Shown here: piece by piece, positions 1-8,082 of the stretch
Layout: each line of letters opens with the position of its first letter
How positions within the stretch are numbered: position 1 is the first letter of the stretch
NCBI GenBank assembly: GCA_946482635.1
Contig: CAMLSG010000070.1
Location: forward strand, 1-22,443
Reading direction: 5' to 3'
Length of the DNA stretch: 22,443 nucleotides
From: an uncultured Duganella sp.
GTDB taxonomy: Bacteria > Pseudomonadota > Gammaproteobacteria > Burkholderiales > Burkholderiaceae
The notes under the pieces: generated by a model
Told to the model about the DNA's origin: nothing
Databases searched by the model: none
Seen by the model: only the letters and a program-made list of their open reading frames with translations
Translations under genes and position numbers: made by a program

Positions 1-741
1 GGTGCCGTCGGCGCGCATGTCCTTCAGCAGGCTCGCCCAGCGCCGCGCTTCCTCGGCGCTGAACAGCTTCTTGCTGATCATCAGGTTGGCCGGCCCGCGC
101 TGCTTCGCCCCGCCCCAATCCTCGATGCGCACGGCGCCGGCTTTGATTTCGTCTTTCAGGTAACTGGTGTATACCAGCTTCGGCGCAAGCAGTGCCTGGA
201 AACGGCCGACCTTGAACATGGCATACAGCCGGTCGCCATCATCGACATCTTCAACGCGGCCGATATTGCGCAACTGTGTCACGAACTCTTCATACGCCGG
301 CCCTGCAGCATAACCGCGCCCGAAGCCAAGCCTCAGTTCAGGGGCTGCAATGAAGTCCGCCATGGAATGCACGCTGGCGCCGGCGTCCGCGCGCAGGACG
401 ACCATGTTCTTCACCCATATATACGGCTCGGCCCAGGCGAACACCATGCGCTCCGGCGTGGCGGTGGCCGACAGCGTCATGTCGACGGTGCCGCTTTGCA
501 TGGCGGGCCAGATCGCCCGCCGTTGCAGGACTTTGTAGGAGAAATTGCAGCCGCTGCGCTTGCGCAGTTCTTCCGCCACGTCCTTGTCCAGGCCCGCACC
601 GGCGTGATAGAAGTGGCCGAACTCGTAGAGGCCGACCACGATGGACCGCGATGGGCAGGTTGGCGCAGCAGCTTTTTCAGCCTGTGCGGGCAAGCAAGGC
701 ACTGCCAGCACAAGCGCCAATGCGCGCAAGAAGTTTCGCAT
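1..741 (-). CDS. Periplasmic solute-binding protein, SBP_bac_3 type (partial, 3' end off the window)
   Basis: 247 codons are visible before the left edge; the stop codon is outside. The N-terminus is a typical Sec signal peptide (basic MRNFLR, hydrophobic core, likely cleavage after AQA at residue 21). The mature part reads like an amino-acid-type ABC or sensor-type binding protein: IVVGLYEF near the start, LDKDVAEEL, a GTVDMTLSATATPER stretch that matches the family pattern in which the protein senses 'D-x-x-x-x-x-x-x-T-x-x-R', then FAWAEPY. The ligand cannot be told from the sequence. The start is supported by a purine-rich GGGAGG five bases upstream. No permease or ATPase gene is seen nearby, so it may be an orphan binding protein or serve a distant transporter. 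It lies 62 bp downstream of the SPFH lipoprotein gene on the same strand, with its own likely -10 element in the gap. Confidence 0.85.
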   Translation of the reverse strand, partial: MRNFLRALALVLAVPCLPAQAEKAAAPTCPSRSIVVGLYEFGHFYHAGAGLDKDVAEELRKRSGCNFSYKVLQRRAIWPAMQSGTVDMTLSATATPERMVFAWAEPYIWVKNMVVLRADAGASVHSMADFIAAPELRLGFGRGYAAGPAYEEFVTQLRNIGRVEDVDDGDRLYAMFKVGRFQALLAPKLVYTSYLKDEIKAGAVRIEDWGGAKQRGPANLMISKKLFSAEEARRWASLLKDMRADGT

Positions 742-773
742 GCCGCCCTCCCGATGTCGCCAATCGCGTTTCG

Positions 774-782
774 ATTATGACA
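774..782 (-). promoter_or_regulatory. Candidate extended -10 element for the solute-binding protein gene
   Basis: Read on the minus strand the sequence is TGTCATAAT, an extended -10 (TGn followed by CATAAT, 5 of 6 matches to TATAAT). It would start transcription about 25 nt before the start codon at 741. No good -35 box is visible, which is common for extended -10 promoters. Confidence 0.4.
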
Positions 783-803
783 CGCGAGGACGGCAGCGCC
801 TAT

Positions 804-1607
804 TTATTTGCTCGTGATGTTGACCATGCCCTTGAAGTCATACGGAATCACCACAGTCTGCACCTTGCCCGCTGCAATGCCTTCCGCAATCTTCATCTGG
901 GCCTGCGCCTGCATATAGGAGATGGCGCCGGCATTGGCATTCAGGGCCGCGATGCGCTCGGCCTCCTTCTTCGCGATCTGCACCTCGACTTCCTTGGTTT
1001 TCTCCTCGTTCTTGGCGCGCACCAGGTTATCCGCGCTGGCCTTGACCGCATCGCTAGGGACCATGCCGCCCACGCGCACCTGCGAGATCGTGATGCCGTT
1101 CAGCTTTTCATCGTTCAACGTGGCGATCATGGTGGCCTGGATCTCTTCCTCGATCTGGGAACGGTTGTCGTTCATGTTCAGCGCCTCGTACTTGCGCGCC
1201 ACCTTGTACACGGCATTGCGCGCGGTCTGGTAAATGTAGGCGTGCATCAGGTAGATGTCGCCGCTGGCGTCCTGGGTGTGGAAAGAACGGCTCTTGTTGA
1301 CCCACAGGTCCGACACCGCCAACGGAGTGATGTTGTAGATCACCGCCAGGTCGAAGTCCTTCATGGTCGAATTGTCCGCAGCAAGTGGCATCAGGTCGCG
1401 CACGTCGACGCTGACGTCCTTGATCGGGAAGGTCAGGATGGAGCCGACGATGGTCTGGTTGAAACTGCCCGCCACGCGTTCTTCGGCTTCCACCGTCTTG
1501 TCGAAGTTGACGCGCAAGCCCACCTCGCCGGTGTCGATGACCTTGCAGCCCGACAAGGCGACAGCGGCAAACAGGACGGGAACCAGCAGCAGCTTATGTT
1601 TTTTCAT
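804..1607 (-). CDS. SPFH/band-7 (prohibitin-like) lipoprotein
   Basis: 267 aa. The first 21 residues form a lipoprotein signal peptide (MKKHK, hydrophobic stretch, lipobox LSGC with the lipid-bearing Cys at residue 21), followed by Lys at +2. The rest is a band-7 domain: DTGEVGLRVNFDKTV, IKDVSVDVRDL, a YNITP strand, YQTARNAVYKVARKYEA, then LNGITISQVRVGG, ending in a long charged and alanine-rich helix (about residues 195-245) that is probably a coiled coil for oligomer formation. SPFH proteins generally build ring- or cage-like membrane scaffolds. Most are anchored by a transmembrane helix or hairpin; here the sequence predicts a lipid anchor and an export signal, so the domain should lie in the periplasm. 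The cargo or partner is unknown. A start at 1607 fits the signal peptide exactly. Confidence 0.85.
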   Translation of the reverse strand: MKKHKLLLVPVLFAAVALSGCKVIDTGEVGLRVNFDKTVEAEERVAGSFNQTIVGSILTFPIKDVSVDVRDLMPLAADNSTMKDFDLAVIYNITPLAVSDLWVNKSRSFHTQDASGDIYLMHAYIYQTARNAVYKVARKYEALNMNDNRSQIEEEIQATMIATLNDEKLNGITISQVRVGGMVPSDAVKASADNLVRAKNEEKTKEVEVQIAKKEAERIAALNANAGAISYMQAQAQMKIAEGIAAGKVQTVVIPYDFKGMVNITSK

Positions 1608-1876
1608 GGCTATCTCAACGAGTTAAAGAAACGCCATTCTATTGTTTTTCAGAAAGATAAAAATCATGCAAAAATCACGCAAATTACCGTTGCCAGAAAG
1701 TTAGCGGAAGTGTTCAGATATACACACAATGTCACAACTTTCCTTAGCTCACCGGAAACTTTCACCAACTATCAACAACCCAACGTCTTTTTTAGGCCAA
1801 ACCTTCCTTGAATTTCCACAATTCCAATTGGCAACACGGTATCATCAAGCCCATATCCTACTCACCCCTAGTCAGC
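1608..1876. promoter_or_regulatory. AT-rich divergent intergenic region (269 bp)
   Basis: This is the longest gene-free stretch in the window, between the divergent SPFH and GGDEF genes, and is clearly richer in A+T than its surroundings. It holds an 11-bp tandem repeat (1659-1680) and a possible -10 hexamer for the SPFH gene (TAGAAT on the minus strand, 1636-1641, 28 bp from the start codon). On the plus strand a TTGGCA hexamer lies at 1828-1833 but has no convincing -10 partner. I see no RNA gene or small ORF with a ribosome binding site here. Confidence 0.5.
1659..1680. repeat. Two 11-bp direct tandem repeats near the SPFH promoter
   Basis: AAAAATCATGC (1659-1669) is followed directly by AAAAATCACGC (1670-1680), 10 of 11 bases identical. 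The repeats sit where the -35 region of the SPFH promoter would fall if TAGAAT at 1636-1641 (minus strand) is its -10. One repeat unit is about one helical turn, as expected for a protein binding site on one face of the DNA. The role is inferred. Confidence 0.4.
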
Positions 1877-3238
1877 ATGAATCAAGGCGGTACCAGCTTT
1901 TCGCCACGGCGCGACGCCGTGATTTTGATTGTTGATGATGCGCCGGACAACCTCTCCGTCCTGCGCAAGTTGATGGTCGAGCAGGGTTACCAGACTTATG
2001 TCGCCAACTCCGGCGAGCGCGGGCTGGAAATCGCGCGCCGCGTGCACCCGCACCTGATCCTGCTGGACGTGATCATGCCCGGCATGGACGGCTTCGAGAC
2101 CTGCCGCCACCTCAAATCGCATCCGGCGACGGAAGACATCCCGGTGCTGTTCATGAGCGCCCGCAACGAACAGGAAGACGTGGTGACCGGCTTCGAACTG
2201 GGCGCGGTCGACTATATCGGCAAGCCGCTGCGCATGGCCGAAGTATGCGCCCGCGTGCGCACGCAGTTGCAGATCCGCTTCGCCACCGAGACGCAGCAGG
2301 AACAGTCGGAGCGCCTGCGCACCATCGTCAACAACATGGCGGAAGGCCTGCTGATCATCGAAGCCGATGGCCGCATCCAGTTCACCAATCCGGCCTGCGA
2401 CCAGTACCTCGGATATATGTCGCACGAACTGGCGGGCAAATCGATTTCCGACCTGCTCAATCCACTGGTGGCCGACGAATACCTCGAATACTTTGCGCGC
2501 TACGCCGCCAATCCGGAAGCGGCGCACAGCCACGGCACGCGCGAAGTGATCATCCGCCACCGCACCGGCAAGTCGGTGTGCATGGACCTGACGCTGACGC
2601 CGATGTTCCTGCGCCAGCCATTGTTCATTGGCCTGCTGCACGACATCACCCACCACAAGCTATCGGAAGACGCACTGCAGCGCGCGGCCATGATCGACCC
2701 GCTGACCAAGATTGCCAACCGCCGCCACTTCGACTCCTTCCTCGAGAAGGAATGGCAGCGCGCCATGCGCACGGGCGCTCCGCTGTCGCTGGTGGTACTG
2801 GACGTCGACCACTTCAAGCTGTACAACGACACGCTGGGCCACGCGCAAGGCGATGTCTGCCTGCAGCAGGTCGCGCAGGCGATCAGCGCGCATGCGCTGC
2901 GCGTGACCGACCTGGCGGCGCGCTACGGCGGCGAGGAATTCGTGCTGTTGTTTGCCGAGACCGATGCCGACGCCGCGTTCCAGATGGCCGAATCGATCCG
3001 CACCCACGTGGAATCGCTGCACATCCCGCACCCGCGTTCGGCAACCTCGCCGCACATAACGGTAAGCATCGGCGTCGCGACGCTATGCCCGACGCCGACG
3101 GACAATATCGAATCCCTGTTCGTCGCCGCCGACCGCGCCATGTACGCGGCGAAGGAAGACGGCCGCAACCAGGTGCGCGCTACCCGTCCCCCCACCACCG
3201 CCATCGAAGCGGCCCGCGCCGCCCTCGCCAAACGTTAG
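1877..3238 (+). CDS. Response regulator with PAS and GGDEF domains (diguanylate cyclase)
   Basis: 453 aa. Residues about 14-135 are a CheY-like receiver domain: acidic pair D20/D21, phospho-acceptor D64 in LLDVIMPG, S94 in MSAR, and K116 in IGKPL. A short coiled linker leads to a PAS domain (about 145-260; IVNNMAEGLLIIEADG, FTNPACDQYLGY). The C-terminal GGDEF domain carries the active-site GGEEF at 351-355 and the inhibitory I-site RxxD (R342-D345) five residues before it. It should make cyclic di-GMP from two GTP, controlled by phosphorylation and product feedback. An in-frame TTG at 1808 would add 23 residues with no domain character, so ATG 1877 is chosen although neither start has a good ribosome binding site. 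No histidine kinase is adjacent. Its stop overlaps the stop of the convergent kinase gene. Confidence 0.92.
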   Translation: MNQGGTSFSPRRDAVILIVDDAPDNLSVLRKLMVEQGYQTYVANSGERGLEIARRVHPHLILLDVIMPGMDGFETCRHLKSHPATEDIPVLFMSARNEQEDVVTGFELGAVDYIGKPLRMAEVCARVRTQLQIRFATETQQEQSERLRTIVNNMAEGLLIIEADGRIQFTNPACDQYLGYMSHELAGKSISDLLNPLVADEYLEYFARYAANPEAAHSHGTREVIIRHRTGKSVCMDLTLTPMFLRQPLFIGLLHDITHHKLSEDALQRAAMIDPLTKIANRRHFDSFLEKEWQRAMRTGAPLSLVVLDVDHFKLYNDTLGHAQGDVCLQQVAQAISAHALRVTDLAARYGGEEFVLLFAETDADAAFQMAESIRTHVESLHIPHPRSATSPHITVSIGVATLCPTPTDNIESLFVAADRAMYAAKEDGRNQVRATRPPTTAIEAARAALAKR

Positions 3239-4797
3239 AGCCTTTCCGGGTAGCCGGTGATGGCGGCGATCTCGGCGTACATCGGCTGCAGGCGCTTGTA
3301 CATTTTCAGGTAGACGCGGTGGTATAGCTGGTCGTAAGTCTTGCGGTGCGCCGGGTCGGGCTGGAACACGCGGCCCTTGCGCGTCATGGCGTTGATGGCG
3401 CTGTGGAAGTCCTTGTGCAGTCCGAGGCCGGCTGCGATGGCGATCGCGGCGCCAAGGCCGCTGGTTTCGTACACGTGCGCGCGCGCCGCCGGCAGGCCGA
3501 AGATGTCGGCCGTGAGCTGCATCGCTGCGTCGCTTTGCGAGCCGCCGCCTGCCACGCGCAATTCCGTGATCCTGGTGCCGCTGCGCCTTTCGATGCGCTC
3601 GCGGCCTTCGCGCAAGGCATAGGCCAGGCCTTCCAGGATGGCGCGGTACATGTGGGCGCGTGTATGCACGTCGCCGAAGCCGATCATGGCGCCTTTTGCT
3701 TCCGGTCCTGGCACCTTGATGCCGGGGCTCCAGTACGGCTGCAGCATCAGGCCCATCGAGCCGGGCGGCACTTCGTTCACCAGGCGGTCGAACAGCGCTT
3801 CCGGCGGCATGCCCTGCTCCACTGCGGCCGATTGTTCGAGATGGCCAAACTGCTCCTTGAACCAGTTGACCATCCAGTAGCCGCGGAAGATCTGCACTTC
3901 GGTGCTGTAGGCGCCGGGAATGGCCGCAGGATATGGCGGTATGAACGGCGTGACTTCGACGTACTTGCTGGTGGTGGTGTTGATGGTGGCCGTGGTGCCG
4001 TAACTGAGGCAGCCGATGTGCGGCTCCAGCCCGCCGGCGCCGATCACTTCGCAGGCCTTGTCGGCGGCAGCGGCCACCAGCGGCACGCCTTCGGGGATGC
4101 CGGTTGCGGCTGACGCATTTGCGTTGATGGCGCCAATGACCTCACCCGGTTGCAGCAGTTCCGGCAACTGGTCGGGGCGCACTGCGAGCGCTTGCCATTT
4201 CCAGTCGCGCGCTCCGGCCCAGGCGTGGCGCTTGTAGTCGAACGGCATGTAAGCAACCTGGGAGCCGATGGAGTCGGCAAAGCGGCCGCTCAGGCAGTGA
4301 TTCAGGTAGCCGGACAGCAGCAGGAACTTGTGCGTGCGTTCCCACACGCCGGGCTGGTGGGCTTTAATCCAGTTAACTTCCGCTTCGCGCCGGAAGTAGT
4401 CGATGGTGCCGTCCACGCCCGCCAACTTGAAGGCGGCCGTCCACAAAGGACCGATCGGCGGCACTTGCTCGGTGCGGCGCTGGTCCAGCCAGGTAATCGC
4501 TGCGCGCAGCGGCTTGCCGTCGCTGTCGACGGCAACCACGGTGCCGCGCTGCGTGGTGACGGCTACGCCGGCGATGGCGCTGCGCGGAATGTCGGTGACG
4601 GTCCACAGGCGCTGGCAGGCGGCGCATACGGCGTCCCAATAGCCTTCGGCCTTGTGCTCGGCCCAGCCGGGTTGTTCGGAATAGTAGGCCGGCTGCAAGT
4701 GAACCTGCGTCTTGGCGACCAGGTTGCCCTGCAGGTCGAACAGCAGCGCGCGCACGCTTTGCGTGCCATTGTCGATGGAGAGAAGGTATTTGCTCAT
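3235..4797 (-). CDS. FGGY-family carbohydrate kinase
   Basis: 520 aa, the usual length for glycerol/xylulose-type kinases of the actin-like ATPase fold. The N-terminal phosphate loop is IDNGTQSVRA (D9-G11-T12), the sugar-contact motif is TWLDQRR (W103, D105, R107), the likely catalytic base is D246 in VAAAADKA, and the C-terminal nucleotide-site signature is AGGGSQSD at 416-423. It transfers phosphate from ATP to a polyol or sugar; the substrate is not deducible, but the operon with a GlpD-type enzyme points to a glycerol-like triose or tetrol. The start at 4797 is fixed by an ATGA overlap with the stop of the upstream dehydrogenase, which implies translational coupling; a longer reading frame starting 12 codons earlier is not needed. 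It resembles the uncharacterised YgcE class by context, but I would not assign that name. Confidence 0.9.
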   Translation of the reverse strand: MSKYLLSIDNGTQSVRALLFDLQGNLVAKTQVHLQPAYYSEQPGWAEHKAEGYWDAVCAACQRLWTVTDIPRSAIAGVAVTTQRGTVVAVDSDGKPLRAAITWLDQRRTEQVPPIGPLWTAAFKLAGVDGTIDYFRREAEVNWIKAHQPGVWERTHKFLLLSGYLNHCLSGRFADSIGSQVAYMPFDYKRHAWAGARDWKWQALAVRPDQLPELLQPGEVIGAINANASAATGIPEGVPLVAAAADKACEVIGAGGLEPHIGCLSYGTTATINTTTSKYVEVTPFIPPYPAAIPGAYSTEVQIFRGYWMVNWFKEQFGHLEQSAAVEQGMPPEALFDRLVNEVPPGSMGLMLQPYWSPGIKVPGPEAKGAMIGFGDVHTRAHMYRAILEGLAYALREGRERIERRSGTRITELRVAGGGSQSDAAMQLTADIFGLPAARAHVYETSGLGAAIAIAAGLGLHKDFHSAINAMTRKGRVFQPDPAHRKTYDQLYHRVYLKMYKRLQPMYAEIAAITGYPERL

Positions 4798-6410
4798 TCG
4801 CGTGCTTTCGGCAGGCTGTAATTTGACCGGCATAATGCCAGATATGCGGCTTCTTCGGCAGCCCAGCGCTGGTCGTCCCAGCCCAGTTCCGGCTGGCAGA
4901 TGGCACGGACGCGGCCCAGTACCGCGGCGCCGCCGTTGGCGAGCTGGATGCCAAGGCGGCTGCGCCGCAGCATCAGGTCTTCCAGGCGCTGCACCGATTC
5001 ATGGCGCGCGGCCCAGCGCAATTGCGCCCAGAGCGTTTCCGTGCCGGGAATTTCCTCGAGTTCCCCTTCTTTCGCAGCGGCGACCAGCGCCTCGGCTTGC
5101 GCGCCGTAGCGGCCCTGCAGGCGCCTGCCCTGGCCTGGCGGCAGGTGCTTCGGCCTGGCGGCGGCTGGCGGCGCAAAAATGGCCTGCGGCGCCAGGTCCG
5201 GCTGCCAGTGCGGCAGTTGCGGCGCGGCGTGGCGCAGCACGTCCAGCGCGATGGCGCGGAACGTTGTGAGCTTGCCGCCGGTGACGGTCAGCAGGCCGTC
5301 CTGCTGCCACAGCACGTGGTCGCGGGCTTCCTTCGATGGGTCGGCCTTGCCGGTGTCGATCACCGGTCGCACGCCGGCATAAGTCGCCAGTACGTCGTCT
5401 TCCGTGAGCGCCAGCGTTGGGAACTGGTCATGCAGGGCTGCCATCAGGTAGTCGGTTTCGTCCTGCGTGATGGCGGCTTCCCGCTGCAGGTCGGCGGGAT
5501 GGTCGACGTCGGTGGTGCCGACAATGGTGACGCCCTCCCATGGGAAGGCGAACACCGGTCGGCCGTCGCGCGGGTGCATCAGGCTGATCGCCTGCGCCAG
5601 CGGCAGGCGCCATGCCGGCAGCACCAGGTGGCTGCCGCGCAATGGCCGCAGCCTTGCGGCGGGCTTGTCGTGCAGGCGGTCGGCCCAGGCGCCGGTGGCG
5701 TTCACCACCAGCTTTGCCTGCACCTCGTACGTCGCGCCGCTCACCTCGCAGCGCACCTGCGCGCCGCGCACACGCCCGGCCTTGCCACCGGCCAGCGAGT
5801 GCACCGCGCAATAGTTGACGGCGACGCCGCCATGCGACTGCGCCTCCTGAAGCACGCGCATGACAAGGCGGGCGTCGTCAGTCCTCGCATCCTGGTAGCA
5901 GATGCCGCCTTGCAGTCCTTCGGTGCGGATATGCGGCGCCATCGCCAGGAATTCCTGCGTATCGAAATAGTGGCGCGCACGCTGGCCCGCCATGCGGTCG
6001 TAGATCGCCAGCCCAAGCAGGAAGGCGCGGCGGCCCGGCTTGCGGCCCAGGTAGTCGCCAAAGGCAAAGCCCAGTGGCTCGACCAGCCCCGGCGCGTCGC
6101 GCAGCAGGGCATCGCGCTCGTGGACAGACTCGCGGGTCAGCGCAAACTGCCCTTCCTTCAGGTAGCGCAGGCCGCCGTGAACCAGCTTGGAAGACCGGCT
6201 CGAGGTGCCCCAGGCAAAGTCGCGCTGCTCCACCAGCAAGGCCCGCAGGCCGCGCCGCGACGCTTCCAGCAGGATGCCGGCGCCGGTGATGCCGCCGCCG
6301 ATCACCAGCAAGTCCCACTCCTGCGCCAGCAATGCGGCCACCTGCGGGCGGCCGCCCGGCATCCAGTGCGGCGCACCGTTCTTGCCGGCGTGGACCGCCG
6401 CCGGCTTCAT
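4794..6410 (-). CDS. Glycerol-3-phosphate dehydrogenase/oxidase family FAD protein (GlpD-like)
   Basis: 538 aa. An FAD-binding Rossmann motif lies at 33-46 (DLLVIGGGITGAGI) and is followed by EASRRGLRALLVEQRDFAWGTSSRSSKLVHGGLRYL, the hallmark of the GlpD/GlpA family. Further family signs are NATGAWAD, the glycerol-phosphate-site region with PLRGSHLVLP, FPWEGVTIVGTTD, YAGVRPV and TVTGGKLTTFR. The C-terminal GlpD cap follows to the end. The expected reaction is oxidation of sn-glycerol-3-phosphate to dihydroxyacetone phosphate with electrons going to quinone at the inner membrane. Both ends are ATGA overlaps: the start overlaps the stop of the AGPS-like gene (6407-6410), the stop overlaps the start of the kinase (4794-4797). 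A true GlpD for general glycerol use could exist elsewhere in the genome; this copy looks dedicated to the operon. Confidence 0.9.
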   Translation of the reverse strand: MKPAAVHAGKNGAPHWMPGGRPQVAALLAQEWDLLVIGGGITGAGILLEASRRGLRALLVEQRDFAWGTSSRSSKLVHGGLRYLKEGQFALTRESVHERDALLRDAPGLVEPLGFAFGDYLGRKPGRRAFLLGLAIYDRMAGQRARHYFDTQEFLAMAPHIRTEGLQGGICYQDARTDDARLVMRVLQEAQSHGGVAVNYCAVHSLAGGKAGRVRGAQVRCEVSGATYEVQAKLVVNATGAWADRLHDKPAARLRPLRGSHLVLPAWRLPLAQAISLMHPRDGRPVFAFPWEGVTIVGTTDVDHPADLQREAAITQDETDYLMAALHDQFPTLALTEDDVLATYAGVRPVIDTGKADPSKEARDHVLWQQDGLLTVTGGKLTTFRAIALDVLRHAAPQLPHWQPDLAPQAIFAPPAAARPKHLPPGQGRRLQGRYGAQAEALVAAAKEGELEEIPGTETLWAQLRWAARHESVQRLEDLMLRRSRLGIQLANGGAAVLGRVRAICQPELGWDDQRWAAEEAAYLALCRSNYSLPKARE

Positions 6411-8014
6411 GCTGCCTGCCCCGCCGGCAGCAGCTTGCCCGGATTCATGATGCCCTGCGGGTCGAAGTGCGTGAACAGCGCCTGCATGGCGGCGATGCCC
6501 GCCGCCCCCTTCTCGGCAGCCAGGTAAGGCGCGTGGTCGCTGCCCACGCCGTGCTGGTGGCTGATGGTGCCGCCGTTGTCGACAATCGCCATGCTGACCG
6601 CGTGCTTGAGCGCGTGCCAGCGCGCCATGTCGGTTTCGAACTCGCCGCCGAGGCGGTAGACGAAGGTCGTATAGACGCTGGCGCCCTGCGCATACAGGTG
6701 CGACAGGTGGGTATAGGTGTGGACCTTTTCGCCCAGGCCGCCCAGCACACCGGCCGCAGCCGCTTCCACCGCCCGCATCATCAGCGAAACACGCGGCCAG
6801 TCGACCGCAGTTTCCACCGTGTCGATGACATAGCCGTGCTTCCAGGCCGCATTGCGCAGGTAGACGTTGCGGAAGCGGCCTTCCTTCCATTTGTCGCCCA
6901 TGCGGCGGCCGACGTGCACGCCGCTGTAGCCGCGGCAGGCCGCGATGGCGCTGCGCAAGGCGGCGCGGGCCTGCGCGCGCGGGCCGCTGGCGCCGATCAT
7001 CAGCATGCATTTGCCTTCGCCGCAGCCGCGCAGCTTCAGCCAGCCTTCCAGCAGCCCGATCAGGCGCTTATGGCCGGCCAGCGCCAGCATGGTCACCGTT
7101 TCCAATGGGTTCGACAGGCGCAGCATCGACAGGCCGCCGCGCGCCTGCGCCAGCGTGCGCACGGCTGCTTCCGCGCGCTCCCAGTCGGGGAAGAAGATGG
7201 CGTGGAAGGCTTCGTATTCCGGCACAGGGCTCACGCGCACGGTGGCCTCGGTCAGGATGCCCATGCGACCCTCGGAGCCCAGCACGATTTCGCGCAGGTC
7301 GGTGCCCGCTGCGGAAGCGGGGAAGGTCTGGATATCGAGCCGCCCCTGCGGGGTTTCCATCACGCCGCCGGCGAACATCTGCTCGATACGTCCGTAGCGC
7401 AGGGATTGCTGGCCGGACGAACGGGTGACGATCCAGCCGCCCAGGGTGGAATATTCGAACGATTGCGGGAAGTGCCCCAGCATGTAGCCGTGGGCACGCA
7501 ATTGCGCCTCCAGGTCCGGGCCCAGCACGCCGGCGCCGAAGGTGGCGAGCTGCGATTGCTTGTCCAGGTGGTGCAGGCGCCCCATGCGCGTCATGTTCAC
7601 TGCCAGAACCGGCTTGTCGCCAATCGGCGCGGTCAGGTGGCCTGCCACGCTGGTGCCGCCGCCCTGCGGGATCAGCGACACGCCATGACGCTGCGCGTAG
7701 TCGATCAGCTCGCGCACCTGCTGCGCGCTTTCCGGGAACGCCACGCCGTCAGGCGCACTGCCGATGCGGCCGTAACGCAGCTTGAGCCAGTCCGGCAGGC
7801 TTTGCCCCAGTGCGTTGCGCAGGCGGGTCGCCTGCCTCGTATCAATCAATGGATGCTCGGGCAGGCGCGATTCGCCAAGCGAGACGGCAGCCGCATCGAA
7901 GCTGGCATCCTGTACCGGCGTGCCCGGGCCAATGCGGCTGGCCAGGAAAGCCAGCGCGTCGTCATGCAGCGGGTACTCGACCGTCTCCTCGCCCCAACCG
8001 TTCCATCGTTTCAT
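6407..8014 (-). CDS. Alkylglycerone-phosphate synthase-like FAD-binding oxidase
   Basis: 535 aa, vanillyl-alcohol-oxidase/PCMH fold. FAD-binding signatures are IPQGGGTSVAG (115-125) and GSEGRMGILTE (246-256). The stretch GHFPQSFEYSTLGGWIVTRSSG (180-201, His181) is very like the GHEPDS...STLGGWVATR region of eukaryotic AGPS, and WNGWGEE at the N-terminus, HLSHLYAQGASVY (436-448) and ISHQHGVG (484-491) also follow that family. AGPS exchanges the acyl group of acyl-dihydroxyacetone phosphate for a fatty alcohol, giving ether lipids; bacterial members such as YgcU have no settled function. In the final His loop the middle residue is Gln487. ATG 8014 is preferred over TTG 8020 because AAGGGA lies six bases upstream of it. 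It is the first gene of a three-gene operon and faces an AraC-type regulator. Confidence 0.88.
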   Translation of the reverse strand: MKRWNGWGEETVEYPLHDDALAFLASRIGPGTPVQDASFDAAAVSLGESRLPEHPLIDTRQATRLRNALGQSLPDWLKLRYGRIGSAPDGVAFPESAQQVRELIDYAQRHGVSLIPQGGGTSVAGHLTAPIGDKPVLAVNMTRMGRLHHLDKQSQLATFGAGVLGPDLEAQLRAHGYMLGHFPQSFEYSTLGGWIVTRSSGQQSLRYGRIEQMFAGGVMETPQGRLDIQTFPASAAGTDLREIVLGSEGRMGILTEATVRVSPVPEYEAFHAIFFPDWERAEAAVRTLAQARGGLSMLRLSNPLETVTMLALAGHKRLIGLLEGWLKLRGCGEGKCMLMIGASGPRAQARAALRSAIAACRGYSGVHVGRRMGDKWKEGRFRNVYLRNAAWKHGYVIDTVETAVDWPRVSLMMRAVEAAAAGVLGGLGEKVHTYTHLSHLYAQGASVYTTFVYRLGGEFETDMARWHALKHAVSMAIVDNGGTISHQHGVGSDHAPYLAAEKGAAGIAAMQALFTHFDPQGIMNPGKLLPAGQAA

Positions 8015-8020
8015 ATGCAA

Positions 8021-8026
8021 TCCCTT
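8021..8026 (-). promoter_or_regulatory. Ribosome binding site of the AGPS-like gene
   Basis: AAGGGA on the minus strand, six bases before ATG 8014. It decides between ATG 8014 and the overlapping in-frame TTG at 8020, which would have no spacer. Confidence 0.6.
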
Positions 8027-8053
8027 GTTATACTTTGCTCAATAAACTTTAAT
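8025..8053 (+). promoter_or_regulatory. Candidate sigma-70 promoter of the AraC-type regulator
   Basis: TTGTTA at 8025-8030 and TTTAAT at 8048-8053, 17-bp spacing, would start transcription about 22 nt before ATG 8083. The element lies in the 68-bp gap between the divergent operon and its regulator, so binding of the regulator there could affect both directions. Confidence 0.45.
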
Positions 8054-8082
8054 CCATTGCTGCCCGCCAGTCTTGCTTTTTC

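Noticed and set aside
651..1811. A 386-codon open frame on the plus strand covering the SPFH gene and the following intergenic region.
   Set aside because: It is antisense to a well-supported lipoprotein gene, has no start context, and its C-terminal part is translated AT-rich intergenic DNA.
6411..7010. Upstream extension of the GlpD-like gene giving a 738-aa fusion-like frame.
   Set aside because: These 200 codons are an out-of-frame reading of the AGPS-like gene. ATG 6410 with its ATGA overlap directly precedes the FAD-binding domain.
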